Positions 1-7,763 of a DNA stretch of 64,000 bases are shown piece after piece (the first letter of the stretch is position 1; every line of letters starts with the position of its first letter). The translations under genes and the position numbers were made by a program. Under the pieces are notes generated by a model, which saw only the letters and a list, made by a program, of their open reading frames with translations, was not told the origin of the DNA and did no database searches. The stretch is from Terrimonas ferruginea DSM 30193 (lineage in GTDB: Bacteria > Bacteroidota > Bacteroidia > Chitinophagales > Chitinophagaceae). The DNA is taken from the NCBI RefSeq assembly GCF_000425585.1, contig NZ_KE384398.1, positions 152,416 to 216,415 on the forward strand, written 5' to 3'.

Positions 1-25
1 ATGGTCAATAAACAGCCACTTATCC

Positions 26-49
26 GTGGTTCGTGTGTTCACGAACCAC
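26..49. repeat. Palindromic repeat, copy 1 of 3
   Basis: Perfect inverted repeat with arms GTGGTTCGTG and CACGAACCAC around the tetraloop TGTT. The same palindrome, with loop TATT, occurs at 24188-24211 and 24510-24533 at the head of the duplicated small-RNA units. Here no small-RNA promoter or terminator follows, so the palindrome can exist on its own as an interspersed element. Its function is unknown; a protein-binding site or an RNA hairpin are both possible. Confidence 0.75.
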
Positions 50-106
50 CAGCGGGTTGATCAGGTGGGAAGAGACTATTTTACCTGAAACCTATAATCA
101 TACTGC

Positions 107-859
107 ATGCATCTTCACCTTTCCTTATTGCTATTACTCTTTCTCGCTGCCACAACAGCCAGTGCCCAGAAAGAAAAAGCTCCCCGAATCTTTCATTACG
201 CTTACGATGAAACGGGCGCGCCGTGTAATGCAAAAAAGGCTTCTTACCGGGGATTACTTAAAGAGTTTGACGACACCACCTGGCAATATAGTTATTACAA
301 GAATACCGGTCCGCTGGTTTATGTAGAAACCTATCGCGATAAACAGATGCGGCAACCACATGGCTACGTTGCACTCTTTGATCACAAAGGACGTGTAGAT
401 ACCACCGGCTGGGTGTATAATCAGCGAATAGAGGGCTGGTGGAATTATTATGATGATTCGCTGGTGGTGATCCGTTCCGAATTGTATGAAAAAGGAAAAC
501 TGGTCCGTGAGAAAACAAAAGAAGAATTGACGGCAGAACGAAAAAGAAAAAACGGCCCTGACGAATACGACGCGGTATTCAAAGGCGGAAAAGAGGACTG
601 GGCAAAATACCTGGTTAAAAATTTAAGCGTACCTGCCGGCCTATCAAAAATGAGCCGCTCTGCCGCCGTAAAAATCCTTTTTACCATTGGTACGGATGGT
701 TACACGCATGACTTTCGCGTCCTTAAATCCATCGGACTTGCCGGTGATGAGGAAGCAATCAAGATTATACGACTATCACCACAATGGCATCCGGCGCGAA
801 AAGATGGTAAGCTGGTCAGATCGTTGATGATGCAGCCCGTAACGTTTGCTACGTATTGA
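107..859 (+). CDS. Exported TonB C-terminal domain protein
   Basis: This is a 250-residue protein with a clear signal peptide (a Leu-rich core, then cleavage after TASAQ around residue 21). The middle (about 60-130) contains Tyr/Trp/Gly-rich segments that resemble MORN-like toxin-immunity repeats. The last ~90 residues match the TonB C-terminal fold: a 'VKILFTIGTDG' strand, 'DEEAIKIIR' helix and 'WHPARKDGK' turn are the usual landmarks. There is no N-terminal membrane anchor with a Pro-rich spacer, so this is probably a periplasmic TonB-like protein rather than an energising TonB. Bacteroidota carry many such proteins and the partner is not evident. The gene stands alone on the plus strand before the GbsR regulator. 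Confidence 0.7.
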   Translation: MHLHLSLLLLLFLAATTASAQKEKAPRIFHYAYDETGAPCNAKKASYRGLLKEFDDTTWQYSYYKNTGPLVYVETYRDKQMRQPHGYVALFDHKGRVDTTGWVYNQRIEGWWNYYDDSLVVIRSELYEKGKLVREKTKEELTAERKRKNGPDEYDAVFKGGKEDWAKYLVKNLSVPAGLSKMSRSAAVKILFTIGTDGYTHDFRVLKSIGLAGDEEAIKIIRLSPQWHPARKDGKLVRSLMMQPVTFATY

Positions 860-896
860 AAGGCACACAACCTTTATCTTCTGCGTCGGAAAATTA

Positions 897-941
897 AACT
901 TTCAAATATTTTTGAAAGTTCGGAACAGGGATTTATCTTTG
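897..941 (+). promoter_or_regulatory. Operator palindrome and promoter of the GbsR-type regulator
   Basis: A perfect palindrome with arms AACTTTCAAA (897-906) and TTTGAAAGTT (911-920) around TATT is followed by TATCTTTG at 934-941, a match to the Bacteroidota -7 box TAnnTTTG. The TTTG at 911-914, inside the right arm, lies 19 nt upstream and can serve as the -33 element. A dimer on the palindrome would block the promoter, so autorepression is the simple reading. The -7 box ends 4 nt before the ATG. Confidence 0.6.
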
Positions 942-945
942 GGTC

Positions 946-1452
946 ATGAAACTCACCGAAGCAAGACAACAATTCATCAGCAACTGGGGCGCATTCGGCA
1001 CGCATTGGGGCATCAACCGCACCATGGCACAAATCCATGCCCTGCTCATGATTAGTCCCGATGCATTGTCGCAGGATGATATCATGGCCGAATTGAACAT
1101 CAGCCGTGGTAATGCCAACATGAATATCCGCGAACTGATCAACTGGGGTTTGGTAGAGCGGGTAATCGTAGCCGGAGAGCGAAAAGAATTTTTCTCAGCT
1201 GAAAAAGATATCTGGAAAGTGGTGCGCCAGATCGTAAAAGAACGCAAGAAACGCGAACTCGAGCCTATGCTGCAACTGCTCGACAAACTTGAGAATACGG
1301 AGGGTGACAAAAAAGACAAACACATGAAGGCATTCCTCGATACCGTGGGCAGTATCAAGAAGCTGAGCAAGCAGGCGGATAAAACATTGGATACAATGAT
1401 CAAAGCCGAAGAGAGCTGGTTTGTGGGCAATCTTCTGAAATTATTCAAGTAA
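946..1452 (+). CDS. GbsR/MarR-family transcriptional regulator
   Basis: This 168-residue protein has a winged helix-turn-helix in the first ~90 residues: 'LSQDDIMAELNISRGNANMNIRELINWGLVERV' region is split into recognition helix and wing. A Lys/Arg-rich helical C-terminus (about 95-168) probably forms the dimer arm. The N-terminal 'FGTHWGINRTMAQIHALL' pattern is typical of the GbsR group, first described as repressors of glycine-betaine genes, but such proteins regulate many things in Bacteroidota. The palindrome just upstream suggests autoregulation. A terminator follows directly, so it does not read into the membrane genes, although it could act on them in trans. Confidence 0.8.
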   Translation: MKLTEARQQFISNWGAFGTHWGINRTMAQIHALLMISPDALSQDDIMAELNISRGNANMNIRELINWGLVERVIVAGERKEFFSAEKDIWKVVRQIVKERKKRELEPMLQLLDKLENTEGDKKDKHMKAFLDTVGSIKKLSKQADKTLDTMIKAEESWFVGNLLKLFK

Positions 1453-1471
1453 AAGCCTCCGGGCTTTTTTT
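1451..1471 (+). terminator. Rho-independent terminator after the GbsR-type gene
   Basis: The stem AAAAGCC (1451-1457) pairs with GGCTTTT (1462-1468) around a TCCG loop and runs into a T tract. It starts within the stop codon of the regulator gene. Confidence 0.7.
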
Positions 1472-1519
1472 AAAAAGATATTCTTTCAATTTTTTCTGAA
1501 AATTTAAAATACATCAGTT

Positions 1520-1888
1520 ATGAAAAAGCTCAAGGAAATCGATGTGGGCATCCAGTTGTCACTTATCGTCGCCGCTTTTTTATATGGTTTCATAGTGGCC
1601 GACTACCGTTTTATCTTTGGCTATTTCGCAGTCGGAGGATGGCAATTAGTGAGTTGTTTTTTTCATGCTACTACGCGTTATACCTATCTTCCTTCGCCTG
1701 CACGCCGTGTTTATCTGCGCACACTGGCCTGGACTTTAGCCATCGGCTTATTATCAATCGCCGGAGGAGTGGCAATTTTCCTGTTTGCACTTTTGTTTGT
1801 CAGCCCCTTTTATGCCGTTTGGTATACTATTATTTGTACAGGCGAAACGGAGCAACTGAGAAAGCGTGCATTTATACAACTCCGTTAA
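1520..1888 (+). CDS. Small membrane protein, paralog 1 of 4
   Basis: A 122-residue hydrophobic protein with about four predicted membrane segments. The signature 'GYFAVGGWQL' around residue 35-45 recurs in the next two genes as 'GYFVVGGWQL' and, more loosely, in the fourth. No catalytic motif is visible. It starts an array of four same-strand paralogs that are probably co-transcribed, although the gap to paralog 2 is 142 nt and holds a strong hairpin. The family is not recognised; an uncharacterised integral membrane protein of Bacteroidota is all that can be said. Confidence 0.75.
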   Translation: MKKLKEIDVGIQLSLIVAAFLYGFIVADYRFIFGYFAVGGWQLVSCFFHATTRYTYLPSPARRVYLRTLAWTLAIGLLSIAGGVAIFLFALLFVSPFYAVWYTIICTGETEQLRKRAFIQLR

Positions 1889-1930
1889 CGATTTAGATTT
1901 TCGCTAACATATATAGTTCTATTTTCTCGG

Positions 1931-2009
1931 AAGAAACGGGCCACTATCCTTTTACAAGCCACCATCTTGTAACCCGTGAACAGAATTTGCTGCGGTGCGC
2001 CCGTTTCTT
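1931..2009 (+). other. Structured RNA-like spacer between membrane paralogs 1 and 2
   Basis: Arms AAGAAACGGGC (1931-1941) and GCCCGTTTCTT (1999-2009) pair perfectly. The pairing extends by three more pairs (CAC with GTG) if one C at 1998 bulges. Nested inside, TTACAAG (1952-1958) pairs with CTTGTAA (1966-1972) around a 7-nt loop. The element ends 21 nt before the ATG of paralog 2 and lacks a long U run, so it looks more like a folded leader or processing site than a plain terminator. I do not recognise a known riboswitch class. Confidence 0.5.
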
Positions 2010-2030
2010 TTGAAAACCATACCAGCCACC

Positions 2031-2432
2031 ATGCTTAGCTTCAAACGCATTGACAATACTATTCAGTCATTACTGATTATTTCCTGCTTCATTTTCACAT
2101 TTATCGGCGGTGAACTTTATTTTCTGGCGGGTTATTTTGTTGTCGGAGGATGGCAGCTCTTAAGCTTTTTTATACATTACTGTCGCCGGAGAGAATTTAT
2201 CGCCTCGGAGAACAGAAGCTTTTACAGACAAACAATAAGTTTTATTATACCGATCGGTCTGGGACTTTCATTATTAGCCTGGCTAATTCCCGCAGTTGCA
2301 TTTGTGTTATTTCTCTACTGCATAATGTTGTCAGTTACTACACCCTTCGTCGCCGGATGGTACCTTGCCATTTGTATTAAGGAAACGAAAGAATTACTTG
2401 CCCTCTCTAAGAACCAACAAGCCACACCATGA
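2031..2432 (+). CDS. Small membrane protein, paralog 2 of 4
   Basis: A 133-residue integral membrane protein with the shared 'GYFVVGGWQLLSFF' segment near residue 32 and about four hydrophobic helices. The ATG at 2031 is preferred to the GTG at 1995 because it aligns with the other paralogs and because the upstream 36 nt lie in the 3' arm of the structured spacer. The next gene overlaps by 4 nt (ATGA), which points to translational coupling. Function unknown. Confidence 0.75.
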   Translation: MLSFKRIDNTIQSLLIISCFIFTFIGGELYFLAGYFVVGGWQLLSFFIHYCRRREFIASENRSFYRQTISFIIPIGLGLSLLAWLIPAVAFVLFLYCIMLSVTTPFVAGWYLAICIKETKELLALSKNQQATP

Positions 2433-2866
2433 GTCACCTTCAAGCACCCAGCCAAAAGAAGAAAGTATTACTATTTAAACAGGTAGACATTACTCTTCAA
2501 CTGATCCTTATTCCCGCGGCAATTATATACGGCTTTCTTGAGCAACGACCTTTTTATTTCTTACTGGGTTACTTTGTTGTCGGTGGCTGGCAATTAACCA
2601 GTTATTTTATACACTTTTTCCTTCGGAAAAAATTTGTTCCCTCCGGTGAAAGACGCTGGTACGGACAGTTTGTTGCCATTCTTCTTACCATAGCTCTTTT
2701 GTGTTTATTAGTAACAGTATTGGGTGAAAGGCTGCATGATTTCACGCTGTTGTATTTGGTGATACTGCTGGCCGTTACGCCTTTTTTTGCCGTTAAATAC
2801 CTCACAATTTCGATCGTGGAAGCAAGGCTGTTAAAACAGTTATCAGAAAAAAATATTCTACTATGA
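2429..2866 (+). CDS. Small membrane protein, paralog 3 of 4
   Basis: A 145-residue membrane protein, the closest match to paralog 2 ('GYFVVGGWQLTSYFIH'). A charged 'FLRKKFVPSGERRWYGQ' loop separates the first helix pair from the second, and the same position in paralogs 1 and 2 also carries a basic loop with Tyr-Arg. It overlaps both neighbours by 4 nt. Function unknown. Confidence 0.75.
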   Translation: MSHLQAPSQKKKVLLFKQVDITLQLILIPAAIIYGFLEQRPFYFLLGYFVVGGWQLTSYFIHFFLRKKFVPSGERRWYGQFVAILLTIALLCLLVTVLGERLHDFTLLYLVILLAVTPFFAVKYLTISIVEARLLKQLSEKNILL

Positions 2867-3255
2867 AGCGGTTCAAGATTATAGACTGTATTCTATCGTT
2901 GTCGCTTATATTATATATCGTTCTTAAGTTCGTTATCAATCCTTCGGCAGTGACGGTTTGGATAGGCTTATTTTTGGTTGGTGTATGGCATATCATTAGT
3001 ATGCTGGTTCATTATTTCAATACATCATCGGATGCGTCTTCCGGTCAACCGCCTGTCATGTCGCGCATCCGCAGCTTTTATCATTATACAGCACTTGTTG
3101 CGATTATTCCTTTGATATATTTATTAAGCATTTCTTCACCTGTTGAAAGCTTTTTACCCGCCTTTCTGAAAGCTTTATTGCCAATATCGATGTCATTTTT
3201 TTACACAGCACTTTGTCTCGTTGAAACCTTCAACTTATTTCGCCGTGAAAACTAA
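2863..3255 (+). CDS. Small membrane protein, paralog 4 of 4 (divergent)
   Basis: A 130-residue membrane protein whose central segment 'GLFLVGVWHIISMLVHYF' keeps the spacing of the paralog signature but has lost the double Gly-Trp-Gln core. The basic loop is replaced by a Ser/Pro-rich stretch. It overlaps paralog 3 by 4 nt, and the following epimerase gene probably starts inside it. It is likely the oldest or least constrained member of the array. Confidence 0.7.
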   Translation: MKRFKIIDCILSLSLILYIVLKFVINPSAVTVWIGLFLVGVWHIISMLVHYFNTSSDASSGQPPVMSRIRSFYHYTALVAIIPLIYLLSISSPVESFLPAFLKALLPISMSFFYTALCLVETFNLFRREN

Positions 3256-4228
3256 CAAGATCATCATCGCCGGAGGCAGCGGCTTTATCGGAGAAGAACT
3301 CGGCCGTTATTTCTCTCCACAGCACGACATCGTCATTCTATCCCGGCAATTGCCCGATGCCGATAACAACCGCAACCATCACCACCTTTCCTTACCCGCA
3401 AATGCCCCGCCTGTCCGCATCATACATTGGGATGCCCGCACGACCGGACCCTGGGTCAGCGAATTGGAAAACGCTGATCTGCTCATCAATCTCGCAGGCC
3501 GCACCGTTAATTGCCGTTATACGGAAACCAATAAAAAAGCGATCCTCGAAAGCCGCCTGCAGGCTGTTGAGGTATTGGGCGAGGCCATTGCTTTGTGTAA
3601 AAGCCCACCGGCTTTATGGGTCAATGCTTCTTCTGCTACGATCTATCGACATGCCGAAGACCGGCCACAGGATGAGTTTACCGGCGAGTTTCATCCCGGC
3701 TTTTCTGTGGATGTGTGCCAGCAATGGGAAAAGATATTTTATGCACAGCATACACCCCATACCCGCAAGGTGGCACTGCGCATGGCCATAACACTGGGGG
3801 CAGGTGGCGTGCTCATTCCTTATTTTAATTTGTTACGCTTTGGTTTGGGCGGTACGCAGGGCAGCGGAAGGCAGCGTTTCAGTTGGGTGCACAGCGAAGA
3901 CCTCGCCCGCATGATCGAATGGATCGCCGTTCATCCAGCACTTGAAGGCACATTTAATTGCTGTTCGCCTAATCCCGTCACCAACCAGGTATTTATGAAA
4001 ACACTCAGGGAGGCCACCGGCCACCGTTGGGGTTTACCGGCCCCTGCCTGGCTGCTGCGCGCAGGCGGAGCATTGATCGGCACGGAAGCAGAACTGGTCT
4101 TAAAAAGCCGCTGGGTGGTTCCTGCGCGCATCCTGGAGACAGGCTTCACATTTCGCTATGCGGAATTACCTGCTGCGCTCAGCAACATCATCAGCCAGGT
4201 GCCGCGGCGGCAATACAGGTTGTTTTAA
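3245..4228 (+). CDS. TIGR01777-family epimerase (NAD-dependent SDR)
   Basis: The protein begins with a Rossmann fold ('IIIAGGSGFIGEELG', the GGxGFIG nucleotide loop), continues with 'NLAGRTVNCRYTETNKKAILESR' features typical of the YfcH/TIGR01777 group, and ends with the small C-terminal DUF1731-like part. The GTG at 3245 is preferred over the TTG at 3221 because it puts the nucleotide loop at the usual distance from the N-terminus; that gives 327 residues. It overlaps paralog 4 by 11 nt. Substrate unknown; family members are annotated as sugar nucleotide epimerases without biochemical proof. Confidence 0.85.
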   Translation: MKTNKIIIAGGSGFIGEELGRYFSPQHDIVILSRQLPDADNNRNHHHLSLPANAPPVRIIHWDARTTGPWVSELENADLLINLAGRTVNCRYTETNKKAILESRLQAVEVLGEAIALCKSPPALWVNASSATIYRHAEDRPQDEFTGEFHPGFSVDVCQQWEKIFYAQHTPHTRKVALRMAITLGAGGVLIPYFNLLRFGLGGTQGSGRQRFSWVHSEDLARMIEWIAVHPALEGTFNCCSPNPVTNQVFMKTLREATGHRWGLPAPAWLLRAGGALIGTEAELVLKSRWVVPARILETGFTFRYAELPAALSNIISQVPRRQYRLF

Positions 4229-4247
4229 TTCTTCGTAACTTTATAGC

Positions 4248-4616
4248 ATGAGGGAAAAGAAAAAAACACTGGTGTTGGGCGCATCTGATAATCCTAACCG
4301 CTACAGCTACCTCGCGCTGCAACGTCTGCAGGCAGCGGGACATCCTGTGGTCGGTATTGGCAGAAAACCCGGCCAGGTGGGTGATGTGGCGATAAGCAAA
4401 GACAAAGTAGCCGCATCAGATATCGACACCGTTACCCTCTATCTCAATCCTCAACACCAGCAGGAATACTACGATTATATCCTCTCCCTCCATCCCGAAA
4501 GGATCATTTTCAACCCAGGTACGGAAAATGATGAACTCGCGTCAAAAGCCCGTGAACAGGGCATCGAGACACTACATGCTTGCACGCTGGTCATGCTAAG
4601 TACTAACCAGTACTAG
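4248..4616 (+). CDS. CoA-binding domain protein
   Basis: A 122-residue single-domain Rossmann protein: 'TLVLGASDNPNRYSYLALQRL' at the N-terminus, a second 'VGIGRKPG' turn and a C-terminal 'FNPGTEN..L...A.EQGIE..HACTLVML' that is typical of CoA_binding_2 proteins. The conserved Cys (in HACTLV) is the residue often seen near the ligand. A TAACTTTA box at 4236-4243 sits 4 nt before the ATG, so the transcript may be leaderless. Role unknown. Confidence 0.8.
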   Translation: MREKKKTLVLGASDNPNRYSYLALQRLQAAGHPVVGIGRKPGQVGDVAISKDKVAASDIDTVTLYLNPQHQQEYYDYILSLHPERIIFNPGTENDELASKAREQGIETLHACTLVMLSTNQY

Positions 4617-4832
4617 ACCGTAAATCAACACCATAGGCATAGGATTTGTACGAATATGAATAAGGTATTAGCCCTTAATTTTTGATTTTAATAGGGTCTG
4701 AACCTTGTGTGTGTTTAGAATATTCGTGAATCTTGTACTCGTATCTCGTACTCGTATCTCCGCCCCCCCTGAAAACTACAGCCCTAATCCAGCTGTTGGT
4801 ACCGTATTCTTTTAAACCAAAAGTTTAAGTCT
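4617..4832. other. Gene-free spacer with a short direct repeat
   Basis: The only structure visible is a direct repeat of TACTCGTATCTCG-like words around 4735-4758, followed by a run of C. It belongs to the family of low-complexity, 7-8 bp phased tracts seen in many spacers of this window. No small ORF with support was found. Confidence 0.4.
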
Positions 4833-5315
4833 ATGTCCATCCGAAAAACCGCAGGGGTGACCCTTCTCGTATGCCTATGCGCCCTGGTGTCAAGTGCCCA
4901 GGAGCAAAAAACCCAGATCCCGCTCAGAGAGCCGGATTATAACAAGCCGAAACTGTTTGACCAGCTTCCTTCCAAGGTTGCCGTTCAGGTTGAGGATTTG
5001 CAGAAATTGCTGCAAGTGCCGACCGACACTAAAACAGCCCGCTTACAGATCCAGGGAGGCAAAACCAACACCCTCAGCGGCGAAATCACATCTTCTGCCA
5101 ACAAGTACAACGGAAACCTCCGGAGTATTGTATTCCGCTCAAATGAATTCCGCGGTGCCACAGTGACTGTGTCTGCCATTAAGGATGATCGTGGAACGGT
5201 AAGTTATACCGGCCGCATCATCAGCATGGAGCATGGTGATCTGCTGGAACTGAAGCAGGAGAAAGGTCAGTACTACTTCGTGAAGCGAGGTTTCTACGAC
5301 CTGGTGAATGAATAG
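4833..5315 (+). CDS. Exported protein of unknown function
   Basis: A 160-residue protein with a signal peptide ending at 'ALVSSAQ' (residue ~22). The mature part is mostly beta-rich: 'RLQIQGGKTNTLSGEITSS' and 'VTVSAIKDDRGTVSYTGRI' are alternating strands, and the end 'GQYYFVKRGFYDLVNE' looks like the last strand. No known domain was recognised. The neighbour downstream is a T9SS-exported protease 74 nt away; whether they are co-transcribed is unclear. Confidence 0.65.
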   Translation: MSIRKTAGVTLLVCLCALVSSAQEQKTQIPLREPDYNKPKLFDQLPSKVAVQVEDLQKLLQVPTDTKTARLQIQGGKTNTLSGEITSSANKYNGNLRSIVFRSNEFRGATVTVSAIKDDRGTVSYTGRIISMEHGDLLELKQEKGQYYFVKRGFYDLVNE

Positions 5316-5389
5316 CGCCCGTTTTTAAATCCATATCCCTACGATCCAAGTATTCCAAGTATCCTTTCGAATCCCGAAATCCAAACTGT

Positions 5390-6997
5390 ATGAAAAAGTT
5401 TTTACGCTTTTGTGTATTAGCTTGTTGCTGTACCTACACTTTTATTGCCGCCGCACAGGTGCCTGTTCTTAACAGCTATCCTTCCGCGCGCGCCGTTATC
5501 CTGCTCGACTTCGACGGTCACAACGTTGAAGGCACAAGCTGGAATTATAATGGTCCCATCAACTGTGCCGCCGCCACACTGGATGCCGCACAGATCACGG
5601 AGATCGTTAACCGCGTGGCCGAAGACTACCGGCCTTTCAACATTAACATCACCACTGATCCCGCGCGCTACACCGCCGCTCCCCAGTTGCAACGTATGCG
5701 TGTGATCATCACTCCCACACACCAGTGGTACGGCACATCGGCCGGGGGAGTAGGTTTTGTTGGTTCCTTTAGCTGGGGTGATGACAGCCCGGCCTTCGTG
5801 TTCTCTGCGTTGCTCAACAACAGCGTAAAGAATATAGCCGAAGCCATTTCCCACGAAGCAGGCCACACATTGGGACTGTATCACCAGTCGCAGTACGATG
5901 GCAATTGCAACAAGGTTACCGACTACAACGCCGGTGTGGGTGATGGAGAGATCGGCTGGGCACCTATCATGGGTGTAGGCTACTACCGCAACTTCACCCT
6001 CTGGCATAACGGTGCCAACTCACACGGCTGCACCAACTATCAGAGTGACCTGGCCATCATCACTTCTTCTGCGAATGGCTTTGGCTATCGCGTAGATGAT
6101 CATGGCGGAACATTTGCCGCGGCAACCGTGACTAATTTTAACGCAGGTCAATTCAAGATCAATGGCGTAATAGAACGTACCGGCGATCAGGACTATATCC
6201 GCTTTACCCTGCCTGTTGGCGGTAATTTCAAACTGGATGCAGTTCCTTATAATGTGGGCAGCGGCAACGCAGGCTCCGACCTGGATCTGCAGGTTACCCT
6301 GTATGGCGGCAGCCAGCAGGTACTGGATGTTTACAACCCCGGCGCTTTGCTCAATTCACTGGTGGATACCACGCTCAACGCCGGCACTTATTATCTTAAA
6401 GTTGAAGGCAGAGGTAATCAATATGCACCGGCCTATGCGAGCCTTGGTTCTTATGCCCTCGAGGCACGCATTGCAACAGCGGGCAATCCGTTACCACTCC
6501 GCACACTCGAACTGAGCGGTACGCTACGCGGCGACCGTCATCAGCTCAACTGGATCATCGATGCCGACGAAGCCGTTACCAACCTCGTACTCGAAGCTTC
6601 TTCAGACGGACGCAGCTTCCAGACATTGGCCAATCTCGCCACCGGCGACCGCAGCTATGGATACCGTCCTCCGGTAGCCGGCACCGTGCTCTACCGCCTG
6701 AATGTGACGTTTGACAACGGACGCCAGTATTATTCTAATGTAATCAGCATCCGCCAGGACGGATCCGAAGCAGCACCCAAACTGGTGAGCAATACCTGGA
6801 CCGGCGACGCTCTGAAAGTAAACAGCCCCGGCCGCTACGACTATCAACTGCTCGACTACAGCGGACGCCTGGTAGCCCGCGGACAGTTGACCAATGGCCT
6901 CAACACCCTGAACATTCACACCGCCACAAGCGGTCTGTATATAATCCGATTCACTGACGGAACTAACCAGTGGACCGACAAACTGCTTAAACCCTGA
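5390..6997 (+). CDS. T9SS-exported metzincin-type zinc metalloprotease
   Basis: The 535-residue precursor has a signal peptide (to about residue 22), a catalytic domain with the full metzincin motif HExxHxxGxxH at residues 155-165 and a downstream 'PIMGVGYY' that fits the Met-turn. Next comes a PPC-type beta sandwich (about 255-365: 'DYIRFTLPVGG', 'GTYYLKVEG'), a second beta domain, and a C-terminal ~75-residue type A sorting domain ('YQLLDYSGRLVARGQL', 'SGLYIIRF', final Lys-Leu-Leu-Lys-Pro). It is expected to be secreted across the outer membrane by the type IX system and anchored or released after tail removal. Substrate unknown. Confidence 0.85.
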   Translation: MKKFLRFCVLACCCTYTFIAAAQVPVLNSYPSARAVILLDFDGHNVEGTSWNYNGPINCAAATLDAAQITEIVNRVAEDYRPFNINITTDPARYTAAPQLQRMRVIITPTHQWYGTSAGGVGFVGSFSWGDDSPAFVFSALLNNSVKNIAEAISHEAGHTLGLYHQSQYDGNCNKVTDYNAGVGDGEIGWAPIMGVGYYRNFTLWHNGANSHGCTNYQSDLAIITSSANGFGYRVDDHGGTFAAATVTNFNAGQFKINGVIERTGDQDYIRFTLPVGGNFKLDAVPYNVGSGNAGSDLDLQVTLYGGSQQVLDVYNPGALLNSLVDTTLNAGTYYLKVEGRGNQYAPAYASLGSYALEARIATAGNPLPLRTLELSGTLRGDRHQLNWIIDADEAVTNLVLEASSDGRSFQTLANLATGDRSYGYRPPVAGTVLYRLNVTFDNGRQYYSNVISIRQDGSEAAPKLVSNTWTGDALKVNSPGRYDYQLLDYSGRLVARGQLTNGLNTLNIHTATSGLYIIRFTDGTNQWTDKLLKP

Positions 6998-7049
6998 GCC
7001 CTTCTTCGTTCTGTTAACAGAACGATAATCCGTTCCCTTTTGTTAATGA

Positions 7050-7084
7050 AGAGGTTTTCCTGTAACTTAGGAAAACCTCTTTTT
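7050..7084 (+). terminator. Terminator hairpin with a promoter-like box in its loop
   Basis: The arms AGAGGTTTTCCT (7050-7061) and AGGAAAACCTCT (7069-7080) pair over 12 bp and end in TTTT. The loop plus arm start reads TAACTTAG (7063-7070), close to a -7 box, with TTTG at 7039-7042 a typical 20 nt upstream. Termination of the protease gene and initiation of the next gene may therefore share the same bases. Confidence 0.75.
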
Positions 7085-7086
7085 AT

Positions 7087-7560
7087 ATGCGCTGGAGAAA
7101 ATTCAATGGCGATCTGATCGAGCTTCCCATTATCCACGCGGTAGAAAACGCCATCAAACGCGAAACAGCAGCCGGCTACCGGCTCAAGGTTTGTATCGGC
7201 ACCGATTCACAGGTAAAGGGAAAGGAAACAGAATTTGCCACCGTTATCGTCTTTCTGCGGGAGGGCCACGGCGGGTTTATGTTCATTCACAACGACAAGA
7301 CCCGTCAGCAGTTCACCATCAAGGAGCGTATGCTCACCGAAGTAGCCAAGAGTATCGAAATTGCTTATGAACTTTGCGCGTTGTTTACCACGTATGATGT
7401 GGACATGGAAGTGCATGCCGACATCAACACCAATCCGCAGTTCAAGAGTAATGATGCTTTGCGTGAAGCCACCGGTTATATACTGGGTATGGGCTTTGCC
7501 TTCAAGGCCAAACCGGAAGCCTTTGCCAGCAGTTGCTGTGCAGACAGGATTGTGAACTGA
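7087..7560 (+). CDS. YkuK-like RNase H-fold protein (DUF458)
   Basis: A 157-residue protein that matches the YkuK/DUF458 family over its whole length: 'VCIGTDSQ' near residue 38, 'VHADINTNP..KSN' near 115 and the terminal 'KPEAFASSCCADRIVN'. The Asp residues in the GTDSQ and HADIN motifs fit an RNase H-like active site, although activity has not been shown for most members. In Bacillus relatives the gene is near sporulation functions; here it stands alone. Confidence 0.85.
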   Translation: MRWRKFNGDLIELPIIHAVENAIKRETAAGYRLKVCIGTDSQVKGKETEFATVIVFLREGHGGFMFIHNDKTRQQFTIKERMLTEVAKSIEIAYELCALFTTYDVDMEVHADINTNPQFKSNDALREATGYILGMGFAFKAKPEAFASSCCADRIVN

Positions 7561-7619
7561 TCATTCCCCGGAGATTTGTTTTTTTGACGGGGGCCACCCC
7601 GCCAGCGGCTTTGTCACCC

Positions 7620-7745
7620 CTGAATAATGTGTAAATGTGTCGCCATGGCGAATGTGTAAATGTGAAAATGAAACAGCCCATGTTCTCTACTATCACATTT
7701 ACACACGACCGCGGAACGCGGGCCACATTTCCACATTCGAATAAA
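7620..7745. repeat. Phased octad tract with GC hairpins
   Basis: Two stretches of the loose octad AATGTGTA/AATGTGAA and its complement are interrupted by GC-rich palindromes: CGCCATGGCG at 7641-7650, and CCGCG...CGCGG near 7710-7725. The same architecture occurs at 14699-14800 and 20989-21040. No gene is present. Confidence 0.6.
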
Positions 7746-7763
7746 TAGCCTTACTAATAATTG

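Noticed and set aside
846-1055. Plus-strand ORF of 69 codons over the regulator start
   Set aside because: It overlaps the operator/promoter and the GbsR-type gene in another frame and has no support.
5366-5385. TTCGAATCC, which resembles a tRNA T-arm
   Set aside because: No acceptor stem, D-arm or anticodon arm can be drawn around it; it is part of a phased spacer tract.
5417-6007. Minus-strand ORF of 196 codons
   Set aside because: Antisense to the metzincin-type protease domain; composition reflects the GC-rich third positions of the real gene.
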